Translations under genes and position numbers: made by a program
Notes under the pieces: generated by a model
What the model was told of the DNA's origin: nothing
Databases searched by the model: none
What the model saw: the letters and a program-made list of their open reading frames with translations, nothing else
In this document: positions 18,374-26,673 of the stretch, piece by piece
How positions within the stretch are numbered: the stretch's first letter is position 1
Layout of the letters: each line of letters opens with the position of its first letter
Source: an uncultured Jannaschia sp.
GTDB taxonomy: Bacteria; Pseudomonadota; Alphaproteobacteria; Rhodobacterales; Rhodobacteraceae
NCBI RefSeq assembly: GCF_947503795.1
Contig: NZ_CANNEZ010000001.1
Span: 1,665,001 to 1,729,000 of the forward strand
Direction of reading: 5' to 3'
DNA length: 64,000 nucleotides

Positions 18374-19590
18374 GCGGCCATCGCGGTGAAGCGGTTGACC
18401 GCCGCGGTCAGGCGCGAGGGGCTGGGCGCGCGCCCGGCAAAACGCGCATCCAACGTCATGGGGCCGGCCGTAATGCGGAAATAGTCGTAATCGCCCGGCC
18501 GATCGAAGGCGCAGAGATACTGGAAATGCAGCCGGAAATAGCGCCGCTTCAAGGCTTTCCAGCGCTCGGGGCTCAGCGTCTGGGTGAAGGCGGCAGAAAT
18601 CACCATCGGCCAGCGCTGCACCGCCGGGGCGACGCCCGACACCGCCACGGGATCGCAGAGCGCGAACGCGCAGCCGTCGCCTGGCGCGGTCACGTCGACC
18701 CAAGGGATCAGGTCCTGCCCGCCCATCAGGTTCAGGTCGGCGCGCAGCCGGTGCGCGTCCGGCAGGAAGCTGACCATGGGCACGACCTGTCCGAGGCTGA
18801 GAAACGCAACCCGGTCCTTCGGCACGCGGCCCGCGCGGATCAGGTCGGCCAGGACCGAGACGGCCAGATGCGCGCCCGAGGAATGGCCGACCACGAGCAC
18901 TTCGTCGACATCGCTCGCGGCGGCAGCGGCAATGGTCTCGCCGAAGGCGGCCATCCGCGCCTCCAGCTCGGGCGGGTTGGCGCCGCGCAAGCGGGCCGAA
19001 AACGCGTAGTCATGCATCAGGTAGTATGCGAAGACCTTTGCATCCCGCGCCTTGAACCATCGCAGGAGCGCGATGCCGACCCCGATGCCGACGAGCCCGG
19101 CGACGATCGCAACGGTCGTCGGAAACCCTGGCAGGACCGGCGCCAAGGCCGCCGTGAGCCCCCATGCGGCAAGCGCGCCCAGAAGCACGGCCGCGACCAG
19201 TTGCACCAAGAGAAATACCACCGGGTAGAGCGCCGCGATCACAGGCCCCTGCCGCAGCCGCATCAGCCGGAAGAGCGCGCCGGATCCGATATAGGTCCAG
19301 GCCGTTCGGGCCAGCTGGGCATAGGTGGCGGGAATGGAATTCGACATGCTGTCCGAGACGATATCCGACCAGACCAGCACCTCGATCCCAGTCTCGACCG
19401 TGACGCCGTCCATCCGGGCGGAGACGTCCCAGGAATAGGGCCCGTCGCCCTTCGCCTGCGACAGCTCGTAGCCCGAGATCGCGGCCTGCGCGGCCCCCTC
19501 CTTTCGGTAGAGCTCGCGGTAGCGGCGGGGGTGGAACGGGTCGAAGCCGGGAATATAGAGGACGCGGCGGCGTCGGACGGTCTGGGTCAT
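18370..19590 (-). CDS. alpha/beta-hydrolase-like membrane protein, partner of P450
   Basis: A 406-residue protein starting MTQTVRRRRVLYIPGFDPFHP. An esterase/lipase-like fold is suggested by GFDP near the N-terminus (oxyanion region) and VVGHSSGAHLA near residue 237 (nucleophilic Ser). Two membrane helices lie at roughly residues 110-165 (VIAALYPVVFLLVQLVAAVL; TTVAIVAGLVGIGVGIAL), so it is likely an inner-membrane enzyme. It overlaps the P450 gene by four bases, so the two probably act on the same lipid-like substrate. The GHSSG motif is seen; the acid and His partners are not assigned. Confidence 0.75.
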   Translation of the reverse strand: MTQTVRRRRVLYIPGFDPFHPRRYRELYRKEGAAQAAISGYELSQAKGDGPYSWDVSARMDGVTVETGIEVLVWSDIVSDSMSNSIPATYAQLARTAWTYIGSGALFRLMRLRQGPVIAALYPVVFLLVQLVAAVLLGALAAWGLTAALAPVLPGFPTTVAIVAGLVGIGVGIALLRWFKARDAKVFAYYLMHDYAFSARLRGANPPELEARMAAFGETIAAAAASDVDEVLVVGHSSGAHLAVSVLADLIRAGRVPKDRVAFLSLGQVVPMVSFLPDAHRLRADLNLMGGQDLIPWVDVTAPGDGCAFALCDPVAVSGVAPAVQRWPMVISAAFTQTLSPERWKALKRRYFRLHFQYLCAFDRPGDYDYFRITAGPMTLDARFAGRAPSPSRLTAAVNRFTAMAA

Positions 19591-19659
19591 GGCGGGCTCG
19601 GGCTTGCCGGGGTCGCGCGGAGCATGGCAGATGTCCGCGGCGAAAATAAGGAGCACGCG

Positions 19660-19872
19660 GTGCCCGACCTCGAGATCGACGCCCTCGGCCTGCTCTGTCC
19701 CCTGCCTGTCCTGCGGCTGCGCAAGCGGATGCAGCCGCTGGCGTCCGGCGCGGTGATCCTGCTCCACGCCGACGATCCGGCAGCGCATGTTGACGTGCCG
19801 CATTTCTGCGCCGAGGCCGGACACGCCTTCCTCGGGGTCGAAGGGCACGCGTTCACCATTCGTAAAGGTTAA
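19660..19872 (+). CDS. TusA/SirA-like sulfur carrier family protein
   Basis: A 70-residue protein with the TusA signature near the N-terminus (LGLLCPLPVLRLRKRM; the CPxP Cys is the sulfur-carrying residue). The GTG at 19660 is preferred because AAGGAG lies six bases upstream. An ATG at 19624 in frame would add 12 residues before this ribosome binding site. It may pass sulfur for tRNA thiolation or other cofactors, as TusA does; the small stand-alone paralogues are of less certain function. It is divergent from the hydrolase/P450 pair. Confidence 0.85.
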   Translation: MPDLEIDALGLLCPLPVLRLRKRMQPLASGAVILLHADDPAAHVDVPHFCAEAGHAFLGVEGHAFTIRKG

Positions 19873-19882
19873 CGCGCGCCAT

Positions 19883-19913
19883 CGATGTTCCCGAAATATG
19901 CCGGGGTCCGGGG
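19883..19913. repeat. dispersed 31-bp intergenic repeat, copy 1
   Basis: CGATGTTCCCGAAATATGCC followed by GGGGTCCGGGG. It matches the copy at 39526-39556 in 26 of 31 bases. Both copies sit just after the stop of a plus-strand gene and before the 3' end of a minus-strand gene, and each leads into a GC-rich hairpin. Confidence 0.7.
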
Positions 19914-19924
19914 CAGCGCCCCGG
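19908..19924. terminator. hairpin between convergent genes
   Basis: CCGGGGC (19908-19914) pairs with GCCCCGG (19918-19924) around AGC, at the end of repeat copy 1 and six bases from the 3' end of the oxidoreductase gene. It may serve both convergent transcripts. There is no clear T-run. Confidence 0.5.
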
Positions 19925-19929
19925 CGCCC

Positions 19930-22900
19930 TCATTCGGCGGCCTGCGCCAGGGTCGGCCCCCCCGCGCGGATGCTGGACAGAAGCTCTTCGCGCCGCTTGG
20001 CCGCGCGCTGCTCGGCGGCCGCCTTGACCGGGCCGAAGCCGCGGATCTGCAGGGGCAGTTCGGCCAGCGCCGTGATCGCGTCGCGTGTATTCGACCCGAG
20101 CAGCGGCAGCACCTCGTCCATGTCGCGCTCGTATTGCGCGATAAGCGCGCGCTCCATCCGGCGCTCGGCGGTGTAGCCGAAGACGTCGAGCGGCGTGCCG
20201 CGCAGCCGCTTCATGCGGGCCAGCCACGGATAGGCGGCCTCGATCCACGCCCCGAAGGCGCGCTTCTTCGGGCGGCCGTCCGGCCCCTCGCCCGTCAGCA
20301 TCGGCGGCGCGAGGTGATAGGTCAGCTTCAGGTCGCCCTCGAAGGCCTCGGCCGCCTTCTCGCGGGTCGAGCGCAGAAGCCGCGCGACCTCGTATTCGTC
20401 CTTGTAGGTCAGGAGCTTGTGATAGCCCTTCGCCACCGCCTCGCGCAGCGCGGGATCGGCAACTGCGTCGAGGCGCTTGGTATAGCGCTTGGCGTAGCGG
20501 GCGGATTGATAGGCCTTCAGATGCTCCACGCGGGCGGCGATGCGCGCCTCGGGCGTCTCGGGCAATGCGATGACGTTCGGCGCAAGAAGATCCGCCGCCG
20601 CATCGGGGTTGAGGACGGCCCAGCGGCCCAGCTCGAACGCCTGCTGGTTCTTCTCGACGGCCGCCTTGTTCAGCTCGACGGCCTTCAGGATCGCCTCGCG
20701 CGTCAGGGGCACCATCCCCTGCTGCCACGCCGCGCCGAGGATCATCATGTTGGAAAAGATCGTATCGCCCAGCGTGGCGGCGGCCAGCGCACTGGCGTCG
20801 AACATCGTCAACCGGTCGCGCAGCCGCGCCTTGAGCGACAACGCAAGCTGATCGGCGGGCAGCTTGAAATCGGCATTGCCGGTGAAGTCGCCGGTGACGA
20901 TCTCGTGGCTGTTGACGACCGCGCCCGTGCGCCCGGTGCTCGTGAGCGCCAGTGTCTTGGCGCCCGCGCTGACGACGAGGTCGCCACCGATCAGCGCATC
21001 GGCCTCGCCCAGCGCGACGCGGATCGCGCTGATGCCGTCGGGCGTCTCGGCCAGCCGGCAGTGGAGCGCGACCGCCCCGCCCTTCTGCGCCAGGCCCGCC
21101 ATCTCCATCAGGCCCGCGCCCTTGCCGTCGAGATGCGCGGCCATCGCCATGACGGCGCCGATGGTCATGACACCCGTGCCGCCGACGCCGGTGATGACGG
21201 TGTTCCAGGTGCCGTCGATCGCGGGCAGCGCGGGTTCAGGCATGTCGCCGGTGTCGACCGCGACCGTCGCCGCCTTCCGCGGCGTCCCCCCCTCGACCGA
21301 GACGAAGCTGGGGCAGAAGCCTTTGACGCAGCTGTAATCCTTGTTGCAGGACGACTGGTCGATGGCGCGCTTGGTGCCGAACTCGGTCTCGACCGGCACG
21401 ATCGAGACGCAGTTCGACTGGACGCCGCAATCGCCGCAGCCCTCGCAGACATCGGTGTTGATGAAGATGCGGCGGTCGGGATCGGGGAAGAGGCCGCGCT
21501 TGCGCCGGCGGCGCTTCTCGGCCGCGCAGGTCTGAATGTAGAGGATCGCCGAGACGCCCTCGACCTCCCTCATGCGGTTCTGGACGTTCATCATCTCGTC
21601 GCGCTCGTGCCAGTCGAGGCCCGAGGGGAACTTCGATTTGTCGACGTCCTCCTTCTCGTCATAGACGACCGCGATCTCCTTGACGCCCATGGCCTGAAGC
21701 TCGCGCGCGATCTGCTCGGGGGCGAGGTCGCCCTCGTTATGCTGGCCGCCGGTCATGGCGACCGCGTCGTTGTAGAGAATCTTGTAGGTGATGTTCGTCT
21801 TCGCGGCCAAGGCAGCGCGGATGGCCAGAATGCCCGAGTGGTTGTAGGTCCCCTCGCCCAGATTCTGGAACACGTGGCGGCGCTTGGAGAACTGGCTCTC
21901 GCCGACCCAGTTGACGCCCTCGGCGCCCATATGGGTGTAGCCCTCGGTCGAGCGGTCCATCCAGAGCGCCATGACGTGACAGCCGATGCCCGCGCCCGCG
22001 CGCGAGCCTTCGGGCACCTTGGTCGAGGTGTTGTGCGGGCAGCCTGAGCAGAACCACGGCGTGCGGCTTGCGATCTCGGGGGCGTTGTCGGCGCGCTTGG
22101 CCTCGGCGATGCGGTCGAGCCCGGCCTGCATCCTGTCGGTGCATCGATCCTCTTCCTTCAGGACGCGACCCAGGCGTTCTGCGATGTCGGTCGGGTCGAG
22201 CGCGAAGGCCTGCTTGAAGAGGCGGTTGCCCGCGCCGTCCTTATAGCCGTAGACCCGACGGCCCATCCGGTCGTCGAAGATCGCCTCCTTGACCTGGACC
22301 TCCAGGAGCTTGCGCTTCTCCTCGACGCAGACGATCAGGTCCAGCCCTTCGGCCCAGTCGTGCAGGCCCTTCATGTCCATCGGCCAGATCTGCCCGACCT
22401 TGTAGGTCGTGATCCCCAGACGCTCGCATTCGGCGCCGTCGAGACCCAGTAGGTTCATCGCGTGGACGAGGTCGAGCCAGTTCTTGCCGTGGCTGACGAA
22501 GCCGATCTTGGCGCCGGGCTTTCCGTGCATCCGCTTATCGATCTTGTTTGCGTGGCTGAACGCCTCGGCGGCCCAGCGCTTGTGGCCGAGCAGGCGCTCC
22601 TCCTGCGGGATCCAGTGGTCGTTGAGCCGGATATTCAGCCCGTCCTCGGGCAGCGGGTAATCCGGCGTCACGAAGGACATGCGGTCGGGGCGGCCATCGA
22701 CGACGCTGGTCACCTCGACCGTGTCCTTGATGGTCTTCAGCCCAACCCAGACGCCGGCATAGCGGCTGAGCGCCCAGCCATAGGTGCCGTAGTCGAGGAT
22801 CTCCTGCACGCCGGCGGGCGACATGACCGGCATGTGCACGTCAATCAGCGCCCAGTCGGACTGGTGGCAGGTGGTCGAGGATTCGCCCGTGTGGTCGTCG

Positions 22901-23331
22901 CCCATCGCCATGAGGACGCCGCCATGCTTCGACGTCCCGGCCATGTTGACGTGGCGCATCGCATCGCCCGAGCGGTCCACGCCCGGCCCCTTGCCGTACC
23001 AGAGGCCGAAGACGCCGTCGTATTTCCCCTCGCCCCGCAGCTCCGCCTGCTGCGAGCCCCAGAGCGCGGTGACGGCGAGGTCCTCGTTCATGCCCGGCTG
23101 AAAGGTGATGTCGTTCTCGGTGAGGACCTTCTGCGCCTTGGCCATGTTCAGGTCGACACCGCCCAGCGGCGAGCCGCGGTAGCCGGTGCAATATCCCGCG
23201 GTGTTCAATCCCGCGTCACGGTCCCGCTGCTTCTGCATCAACATCAGGCGAACCAGCGCCTGCGTGCCGTTCAACAGCACTTCGTCCTTGTCGAGATCGT
23301 AGCGATCGGAGAGCGAAACGTCGTGGCGCAT
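19930..23331 (-). CDS. indolepyruvate ferredoxin oxidoreductase, fused subunits
   Basis: A 1133-residue thiamine-diphosphate and iron-sulfur enzyme that oxidatively decarboxylates arylpyruvates (from aromatic amino acids) to acyl-CoA. The order is: an N-terminal pyrimidine-binding-like region (LNTAGYCTGYRGSPLGG), a TPP-binding part with FCSGCPHNTSTKVPEGS and GGQHNEGD, a ferredoxin-type cluster motif (DVCEGCGDCGVQSNC) near residue 620, and the gamma domain (TVITGVGGTGVMTIGAV). The fused long form is common in proteobacteria. A LysR-type regulator is divergent with a large inverted repeat between, so it is the likely controller. Confidence 0.94.
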   Translation of the reverse strand: MRHDVSLSDRYDLDKDEVLLNGTQALVRLMLMQKQRDRDAGLNTAGYCTGYRGSPLGGVDLNMAKAQKVLTENDITFQPGMNEDLAVTALWGSQQAELRGEGKYDGVFGLWYGKGPGVDRSGDAMRHVNMAGTSKHGGVLMAMGDDHTGESSTTCHQSDWALIDVHMPVMSPAGVQEILDYGTYGWALSRYAGVWVGLKTIKDTVEVTSVVDGRPDRMSFVTPDYPLPEDGLNIRLNDHWIPQEERLLGHKRWAAEAFSHANKIDKRMHGKPGAKIGFVSHGKNWLDLVHAMNLLGLDGAECERLGITTYKVGQIWPMDMKGLHDWAEGLDLIVCVEEKRKLLEVQVKEAIFDDRMGRRVYGYKDGAGNRLFKQAFALDPTDIAERLGRVLKEEDRCTDRMQAGLDRIAEAKRADNAPEIASRTPWFCSGCPHNTSTKVPEGSRAGAGIGCHVMALWMDRSTEGYTHMGAEGVNWVGESQFSKRRHVFQNLGEGTYNHSGILAIRAALAAKTNITYKILYNDAVAMTGGQHNEGDLAPEQIARELQAMGVKEIAVVYDEKEDVDKSKFPSGLDWHERDEMMNVQNRMREVEGVSAILYIQTCAAEKRRRRKRGLFPDPDRRIFINTDVCEGCGDCGVQSNCVSIVPVETEFGTKRAIDQSSCNKDYSCVKGFCPSFVSVEGGTPRKAATVAVDTGDMPEPALPAIDGTWNTVITGVGGTGVMTIGAVMAMAAHLDGKGAGLMEMAGLAQKGGAVALHCRLAETPDGISAIRVALGEADALIGGDLVVSAGAKTLALTSTGRTGAVVNSHEIVTGDFTGNADFKLPADQLALSLKARLRDRLTMFDASALAAATLGDTIFSNMMILGAAWQQGMVPLTREAILKAVELNKAAVEKNQQAFELGRWAVLNPDAAADLLAPNVIALPETPEARIAARVEHLKAYQSARYAKRYTKRLDAVADPALREAVAKGYHKLLTYKDEYEVARLLRSTREKAAEAFEGDLKLTYHLAPPMLTGEGPDGRPKKRAFGAWIEAAYPWLARMKRLRGTPLDVFGYTAERRMERALIAQYERDMDEVLPLLGSNTRDAITALAELPLQIRGFGPVKAAAEQRAAKRREELLSSIRAGGPTLAQAAE

Positions 23332-23347
23332 GGAATGATCCTCCCGC

Positions 23348-23384
23348 CCCCTTTATAGGTCAAAGATGCTGACCCATAAAGGGG
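23348..23384. promoter_or_regulatory. 37-bp imperfect palindrome in divergent promoter region
   Basis: A 15-base arm CCCCTTTATAGGTCA (23348-23362), a 7-base centre AAGATGC, then TGACCCATAAAGGGG (23370-23384). The arms match at 14 of 15 positions. It lies 16 bases upstream of the oxidoreductase start and 75 bases upstream of the LysR-family ATG, so it is a likely regulator binding site. A second smaller repeat AAGATGC/GCATCTT overlaps it (23363-23390) and fits a LysR T-N-A type box. Confidence 0.65.
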
Positions 23385-23459
23385 CATCTTCGTCACACCA
23401 CCTTACCATTGGCGCGGTATCGTGCGAAGCACGCGTCACAGGACATACGAGGCACTCCG

Positions 23460-24365
23460 ATGGACTGGGACAAGCTGCGAATCTTTCACGCCGTCGCCGA
23501 TGCGGGGTCGCTGACCCATGCCGGCGAGGTGCTGCACCTGTCGCAATCGGCGGTGTCGCGTCAGATCCGCGCGCTGGAGGAATCGCTGACGACGACACTG
23601 TTCCACCGGCACGCGCGCGGCCTGATCCTGACCGAACAGGGCGAGCTTCTGTTCGATGCCACGCAGCACATGACCAAGCGGCTCGATGCCGCCGCCGCGC
23701 GCATCCGCGACAGCGAGGAGGAGGTGTTCGGGAACCTGCGCGTCACGACCACGATCGGCTTCGGCTCGATCTGGCTGGCGCCGCGCCTTCCCAAGCTCTA
23801 CGCCAAGTATCCCGATCTGAACCTCGACCTGATGCTGGAAGAGCGGGTGCTCGACCTGCCCATGCGCGAGGCCGATGTCGCGATCCGCATGAAGGAGCCG
23901 AGCCAGGCCGATCTGGTGCGCAAGCGCCTGATGGACATCCGGATGCAGCTCTTCGCGACGCCCGCCTATATCGAGAGCTGCGGGATGCCCGACAGCCTGC
24001 ACGACCTGAGCAAACACCGCCTGATCTGCCAGTCGACCGACGCCACGCAGGTCAGCGCCGGGGCCACGCTGGTGCGCGAGATCATGTCCTACGAGATCGG
24101 GCGCACGATGACGGTGAACAACTATTTCGGCGTCCTGCAGGGCGTGCTGAGCGACCTCGGCATCGGCGTGCTGCCCGACTACCTCAGCCAAGACTTCCCG
24201 CAACTCGTGCGCGTTCTGCCGACGGTCGAGTCGAACGAGGTTCCGGTGTTCCTCGCCTTCCCCGAGGAGCTTCGCGGTTCGCGGCGGATCGAGGCGTTTC
24301 GGGATTTCGTCGTCGACGAGGTGGTGGCCTACCGGAAGGCCCGCCAGAGCAGCGCCGCAAGCTAG
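23460..24365 (+). CDS. LysR-family transcriptional regulator
   Basis: A 301-residue LTTR. The HTH is residues 3-62 (FHAVADAGSLTHAGEVLHLSQSAVSRQIRALEE), followed by an effector-binding domain (LRVTTTIGFGSIWLAPRLP...LMLEERVLDLPMREADVAIRM) of the VtlR/GcvA-like class. ATG 23460 begins the typical N-terminus MDWDKLRIFHAVA. It is divergent from the indolepyruvate oxidoreductase with a palindrome in the shared region. Whether it controls that gene, itself, or targets elsewhere (some relatives control sRNAs) is open; a candidate sRNA lies directly downstream. Confidence 0.93.
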   Translation: MDWDKLRIFHAVADAGSLTHAGEVLHLSQSAVSRQIRALEESLTTTLFHRHARGLILTEQGELLFDATQHMTKRLDAAAARIRDSEEEVFGNLRVTTTIGFGSIWLAPRLPKLYAKYPDLNLDLMLEERVLDLPMREADVAIRMKEPSQADLVRKRLMDIRMQLFATPAYIESCGMPDSLHDLSKHRLICQSTDATQVSAGATLVREIMSYEIGRTMTVNNYFGVLQGVLSDLGIGVLPDYLSQDFPQLVRVLPTVESNEVPVFLAFPEELRGSRRIEAFRDFVVDEVVAYRKARQSSAAS

Positions 24366-24450
24366 CCATGCGCCCGGTGCATAGCCGGGTTGCACCGCTC
24401 GGTTCAGTTTCCGCCTTGCCCGAAAGCAGGACGCACCATATTTCGGCAGA

Positions 24451-24521
24451 TGAAGAACGGCCCCGTGCCGACTTCACCTCCCTGTTGGACTTGGCCGGGC
24501 CTTTGGCTCGGCCTTTTTTTT
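24451..24521 (+). ncRNA. candidate small RNA with intrinsic terminator
   Basis: A possible promoter, TTGCCC (24416-24421) and TATTTC (24439-24444) with 17-base spacing, would start an RNA near 24451. The RNA would end at a clear intrinsic terminator (GGCCGGGCC/GGCTCGGCC, then eight T). It would be about 70 bases and contains an exposed CACCTCCCTG stretch complementary to ribosome binding sites. The gap between the LysR gene and sufE is otherwise empty. Alternatively the terminator simply ends LysR transcription. Confidence 0.35.
24493..24521 (+). terminator. intrinsic terminator
   Basis: A nine-pair stem, GGCCGGGCC (24493-24501) with GGCTCGGCC (24505-24513), one G-T pair and a TTT loop, is followed by a run of eight T. 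It is the most classical terminator of the window. Confidence 0.9.
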
Positions 24522-24544
24522 ATGCGGTGCGCCCGATCGCGCGG

Positions 24545-24958
24545 CTAACCGGCGGCGGCGGCCGCCGTCTCGCGGATGCGCTGGACCATCGCGCGCAACC
24601 CGTTGGAGCGCTGCGAGGACAGGTGCTCGTCCAGACCCAGCCGCGCCAGTTCCGCGGGCGCGTCGACCGACGTGATCTCGCCCACAGGTAGCCCGGCATA
24701 GAGGTCGTGAAGGACTGCGATCAGGCCGCGCACGATCATCGCATCGCTTTCGCCCGCGAAATCGAACCTGCCGTCCTCGATACGCGGATGCAGCCAGACC
24801 TGGCTCGCGCAGCCGTCCACCTTCGTCGCGGGCACCTTCAAGGCATCCGGCAGCGCAGGGAAGGCTTTCCCGAGGTCGATCACGTGCCGATAGCGGTCTT
24901 CCCAGTCGTCGAGGAACTCGAAGGTCTCGACCAGTTCCTCGAAGCGTTCCTGTGCCAT
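24545..24958 (-). CDS. sufE: SufE family protein
   Basis: A 137-residue sulfur-acceptor protein that takes persulfide sulfur from a SufS-type cysteine desulfurase and stimulates iron-sulfur cluster assembly. The fold signature is FEELVETFEFLDDWEDRYRH, and the acceptor Cys is residue 50 in KVDGCASQVWL. The open frame extends further upstream, but ATG 24958 gives the family length and has AGGGGACGGGC upstream. No other suf gene is near, so it is an isolated sufE. Confidence 0.93.
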   Translation of the reverse strand: MAQERFEELVETFEFLDDWEDRYRHVIDLGKAFPALPDALKVPATKVDGCASQVWLHPRIEDGRFDFAGESDAMIVRGLIAVLHDLYAGLPVGEITSVDAPAELARLGLDEHLSSQRSNGLRAMVQRIRETAAAAAG

Positions 24959-25085
24959 GCCCGTCCCCTGCGTTCGCCGCCAGAGGTAGGCGCGCGCCCC
25001 GCGACAGTCCAGAGCGCGTGCCCACGCTTTCCATGACGATCCGTCTGGGCTAACCCTTGGCGCCAAGACGGGGACGGAGGGGCGC

Positions 25086-25535
25086 ATGGGCCTGACGACA
25101 CGGATCATCGCGGGCACTGCCCTTCTGGCGCTGGTGGGCTGCGGGGTGGGGCAATCGCGTCTCAATCCGCTGAACTGGTTCGGGCGCGACACCTCCGAGA
25201 CGATCGAGGTCGCGCGCGCCACCACGAGCCAGCCGGTCGTCGACCAGGTTCTGTCACTCGAAGCCGCGCAGACGCCCGGCGGCGCCATCATCAGCACCGT
25301 GGGCCTGCCCCCGACCCAAGGCTTCTGGGAGGCCGAGCTGGTGCAGGTGCCCGCCGACGATCCGGGCGTGCTGCTTCTGGAATTCCGCATCCTGCCGCCG
25401 GTCACGCGTCAGCCCGTGGGCACCCAGCCATCGCGCGAGGTGCTGGCGGGCCGGGTCTTCACGACCCAGGACCTCGCGGGCGTGCGCACGATCACCGTGC
25501 GCGGTGCGCGCAACCAGCGCTCGATCCGCCGCTGA
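25086..25535 (+). CDS. putative lipoprotein, conserved hypothetical
   Basis: A 149-residue protein with a signal peptide and lipobox LVGC (Cys19), so it is probably lipid-anchored to a membrane. The rest (SRLNPLNWFGRDTSE; GGAIISTVGLPPTQGFWEAELV) contains no domain I recognise. The pattern is what I expect of a conserved Rhodobacterales lipoprotein. GACGGAGGGGCGC precedes the ATG. It converges with the MetE-like gene, seven bases away. Confidence 0.8.
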   Translation: MGLTTRIIAGTALLALVGCGVGQSRLNPLNWFGRDTSETIEVARATTSQPVVDQVLSLEAAQTPGGAIISTVGLPPTQGFWEAELVQVPADDPGVLLLEFRILPPVTRQPVGTQPSREVLAGRVFTTQDLAGVRTITVRGARNQRSIRR

Positions 25536-25542
25536 CGCCGCC

Positions 25543-26673
25543 CTAGCGGCGCGCGCTGGCCAGCGCCGCACCTTCGGACAGGCTGCCGAGCTTCGCATAG
25601 GCGATATCCGGGTCGATCGTGCCGAAGCCCGCGAAGGTGCCGAAGCCGCAATCGCTCGACGCCTGCACCCGGTCCGCGCCGACGATATCCGCGAAGCGTC
25701 CCAGCCGCTCGGCCACGACCTCCGGGTGTTCGACGAAGTTTGACGTGGTATCGACGACGCCCGGCACGAGGATCTTGTCCTCGGGGATCTCGGACGCGCG
25801 GTCGCGAAACACCTGCCATTCATGGGCATGGCGCGGGTTCGACGTCTCGAACAGCAGATGCGAGGCGCGCACCTTCAGGAAGGTCGAGAAGACCGTGTCC
25901 ATCGGGATGTCGCAGACATGGGGGCCTTCGTAGTTGCCCCAACAGATGTGGACGCGGACGCGGGACGGGTCGATCCCGTCAAGGGCGGCGTTCAGCGCCT
26001 CGACATGGGTTTCCGCGATCTTGAGGAATTCGGCATCCGACAGGTCCGCAAACAGCATGTGCCGCGACAGCGCGAGATCGGGGCAGTCGAGTTGCAGAAA
26101 GAGGCCGGCATCCACGATGGTGCGGTACTCGTCGCGCATCGCGTCCGACAGGGCCGCGAGGTACTCGTCGCGGCTGGGGTAATGGTCGTTCTGAAGAAAG
26201 AGCGAGATCACACCGGGGCTCGCCGCGTTCATGAACCCCTCCGCGGCCCCGTGCGCGGCCATAGCGGCTTTGAGGTTGGCGATGTCGGTCCCAAGCTCGC
26301 CCTGCCCCTTCGAGCGGACGTCGCCCGTGCACATCGGTCGCGCGTATTGCGGCGTGCCGCCCTCGTTCTTGAGCCGTTCGAGAAAGCCGGGAAACCGCTT
26401 GAGATCGGCGGGCGCGTTCCGGGGGCTGTCGCCGGAAAAGCCCGTGTACCGGTCCTTGACGTAGGTCGCGTAGCTGATCTTCGAGGTCTCGCCGTCCGAG
26501 ACGATGTCGATCCCGGCGTCGACCTGGCGGCGCACGGTCTCGGCGCAGGCGGCCGTCATCTGGGCATCGAAGGCGGCTGCGTCATAGGGCTCGCCCCGCT
26601 CGCGCGCGAAGATGAAGTCGACCGTCTCCTGCGTCCGCGGGAGGCTGCCGACATGGGTGGTGCGAATGGTCAT
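25543..26673 (-). CDS. cobalamin-independent methionine synthase-like (MetE C-terminal family) protein
   Basis: A 376-residue protein equivalent to the catalytic C-terminal half of MetE, without the N-terminal half. Zinc ligands are visible: His and Cys in HICWGNYEG (about residues 242-244) and Cys in SSDCGFG (about 340). It begins MTIRTTHVGSLPRT with the family's HVGSLPR. Such short forms use methyl donors other than folate triglutamate in several bacteria, so the substrate is open. The window also encodes B12-dependent methyltransfer components, so this may be an alternative or specialised methyltransferase rather than the main methionine synthase. Confidence 0.87.
   Translation of the reverse strand: MTIRTTHVGSLPRTQETVDFIFARERGEPYDAAAFDAQMTAACAETVRRQVDAGIDIVSDGETSKISYATYVKDRYTGFSGDSPRNAPADLKRFPGFLERLKNEGGTPQYARPMCTGDVRSKGQGELGTDIANLKAAMAAHGAAEGFMNAASPGVISLFLQNDHYPSRDEYLAALSDAMRDEYRTIVDAGLFLQLDCPDLALSRHMLFADLSDAEFLKIAETHVEALNAALDGIDPSRVRVHICWGNYEGPHVCDIPMDTVFSTFLKVRASHLLFETSNPRHAHEWQVFRDRASEIPEDKILVPGVVDTTSNFVEHPEVVAERLGRFADIVGADRVQASSDCGFGTFAGFGTIDPDIAYAKLGSLSEGAALASARR

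Noticed and set aside
24452-24550. A Trp-containing leader peptide followed by an attenuator
   Set aside because: There is no biosynthetic gene downstream on that strand. The terminator is better explained as the end of an sRNA or of the LysR transcript.
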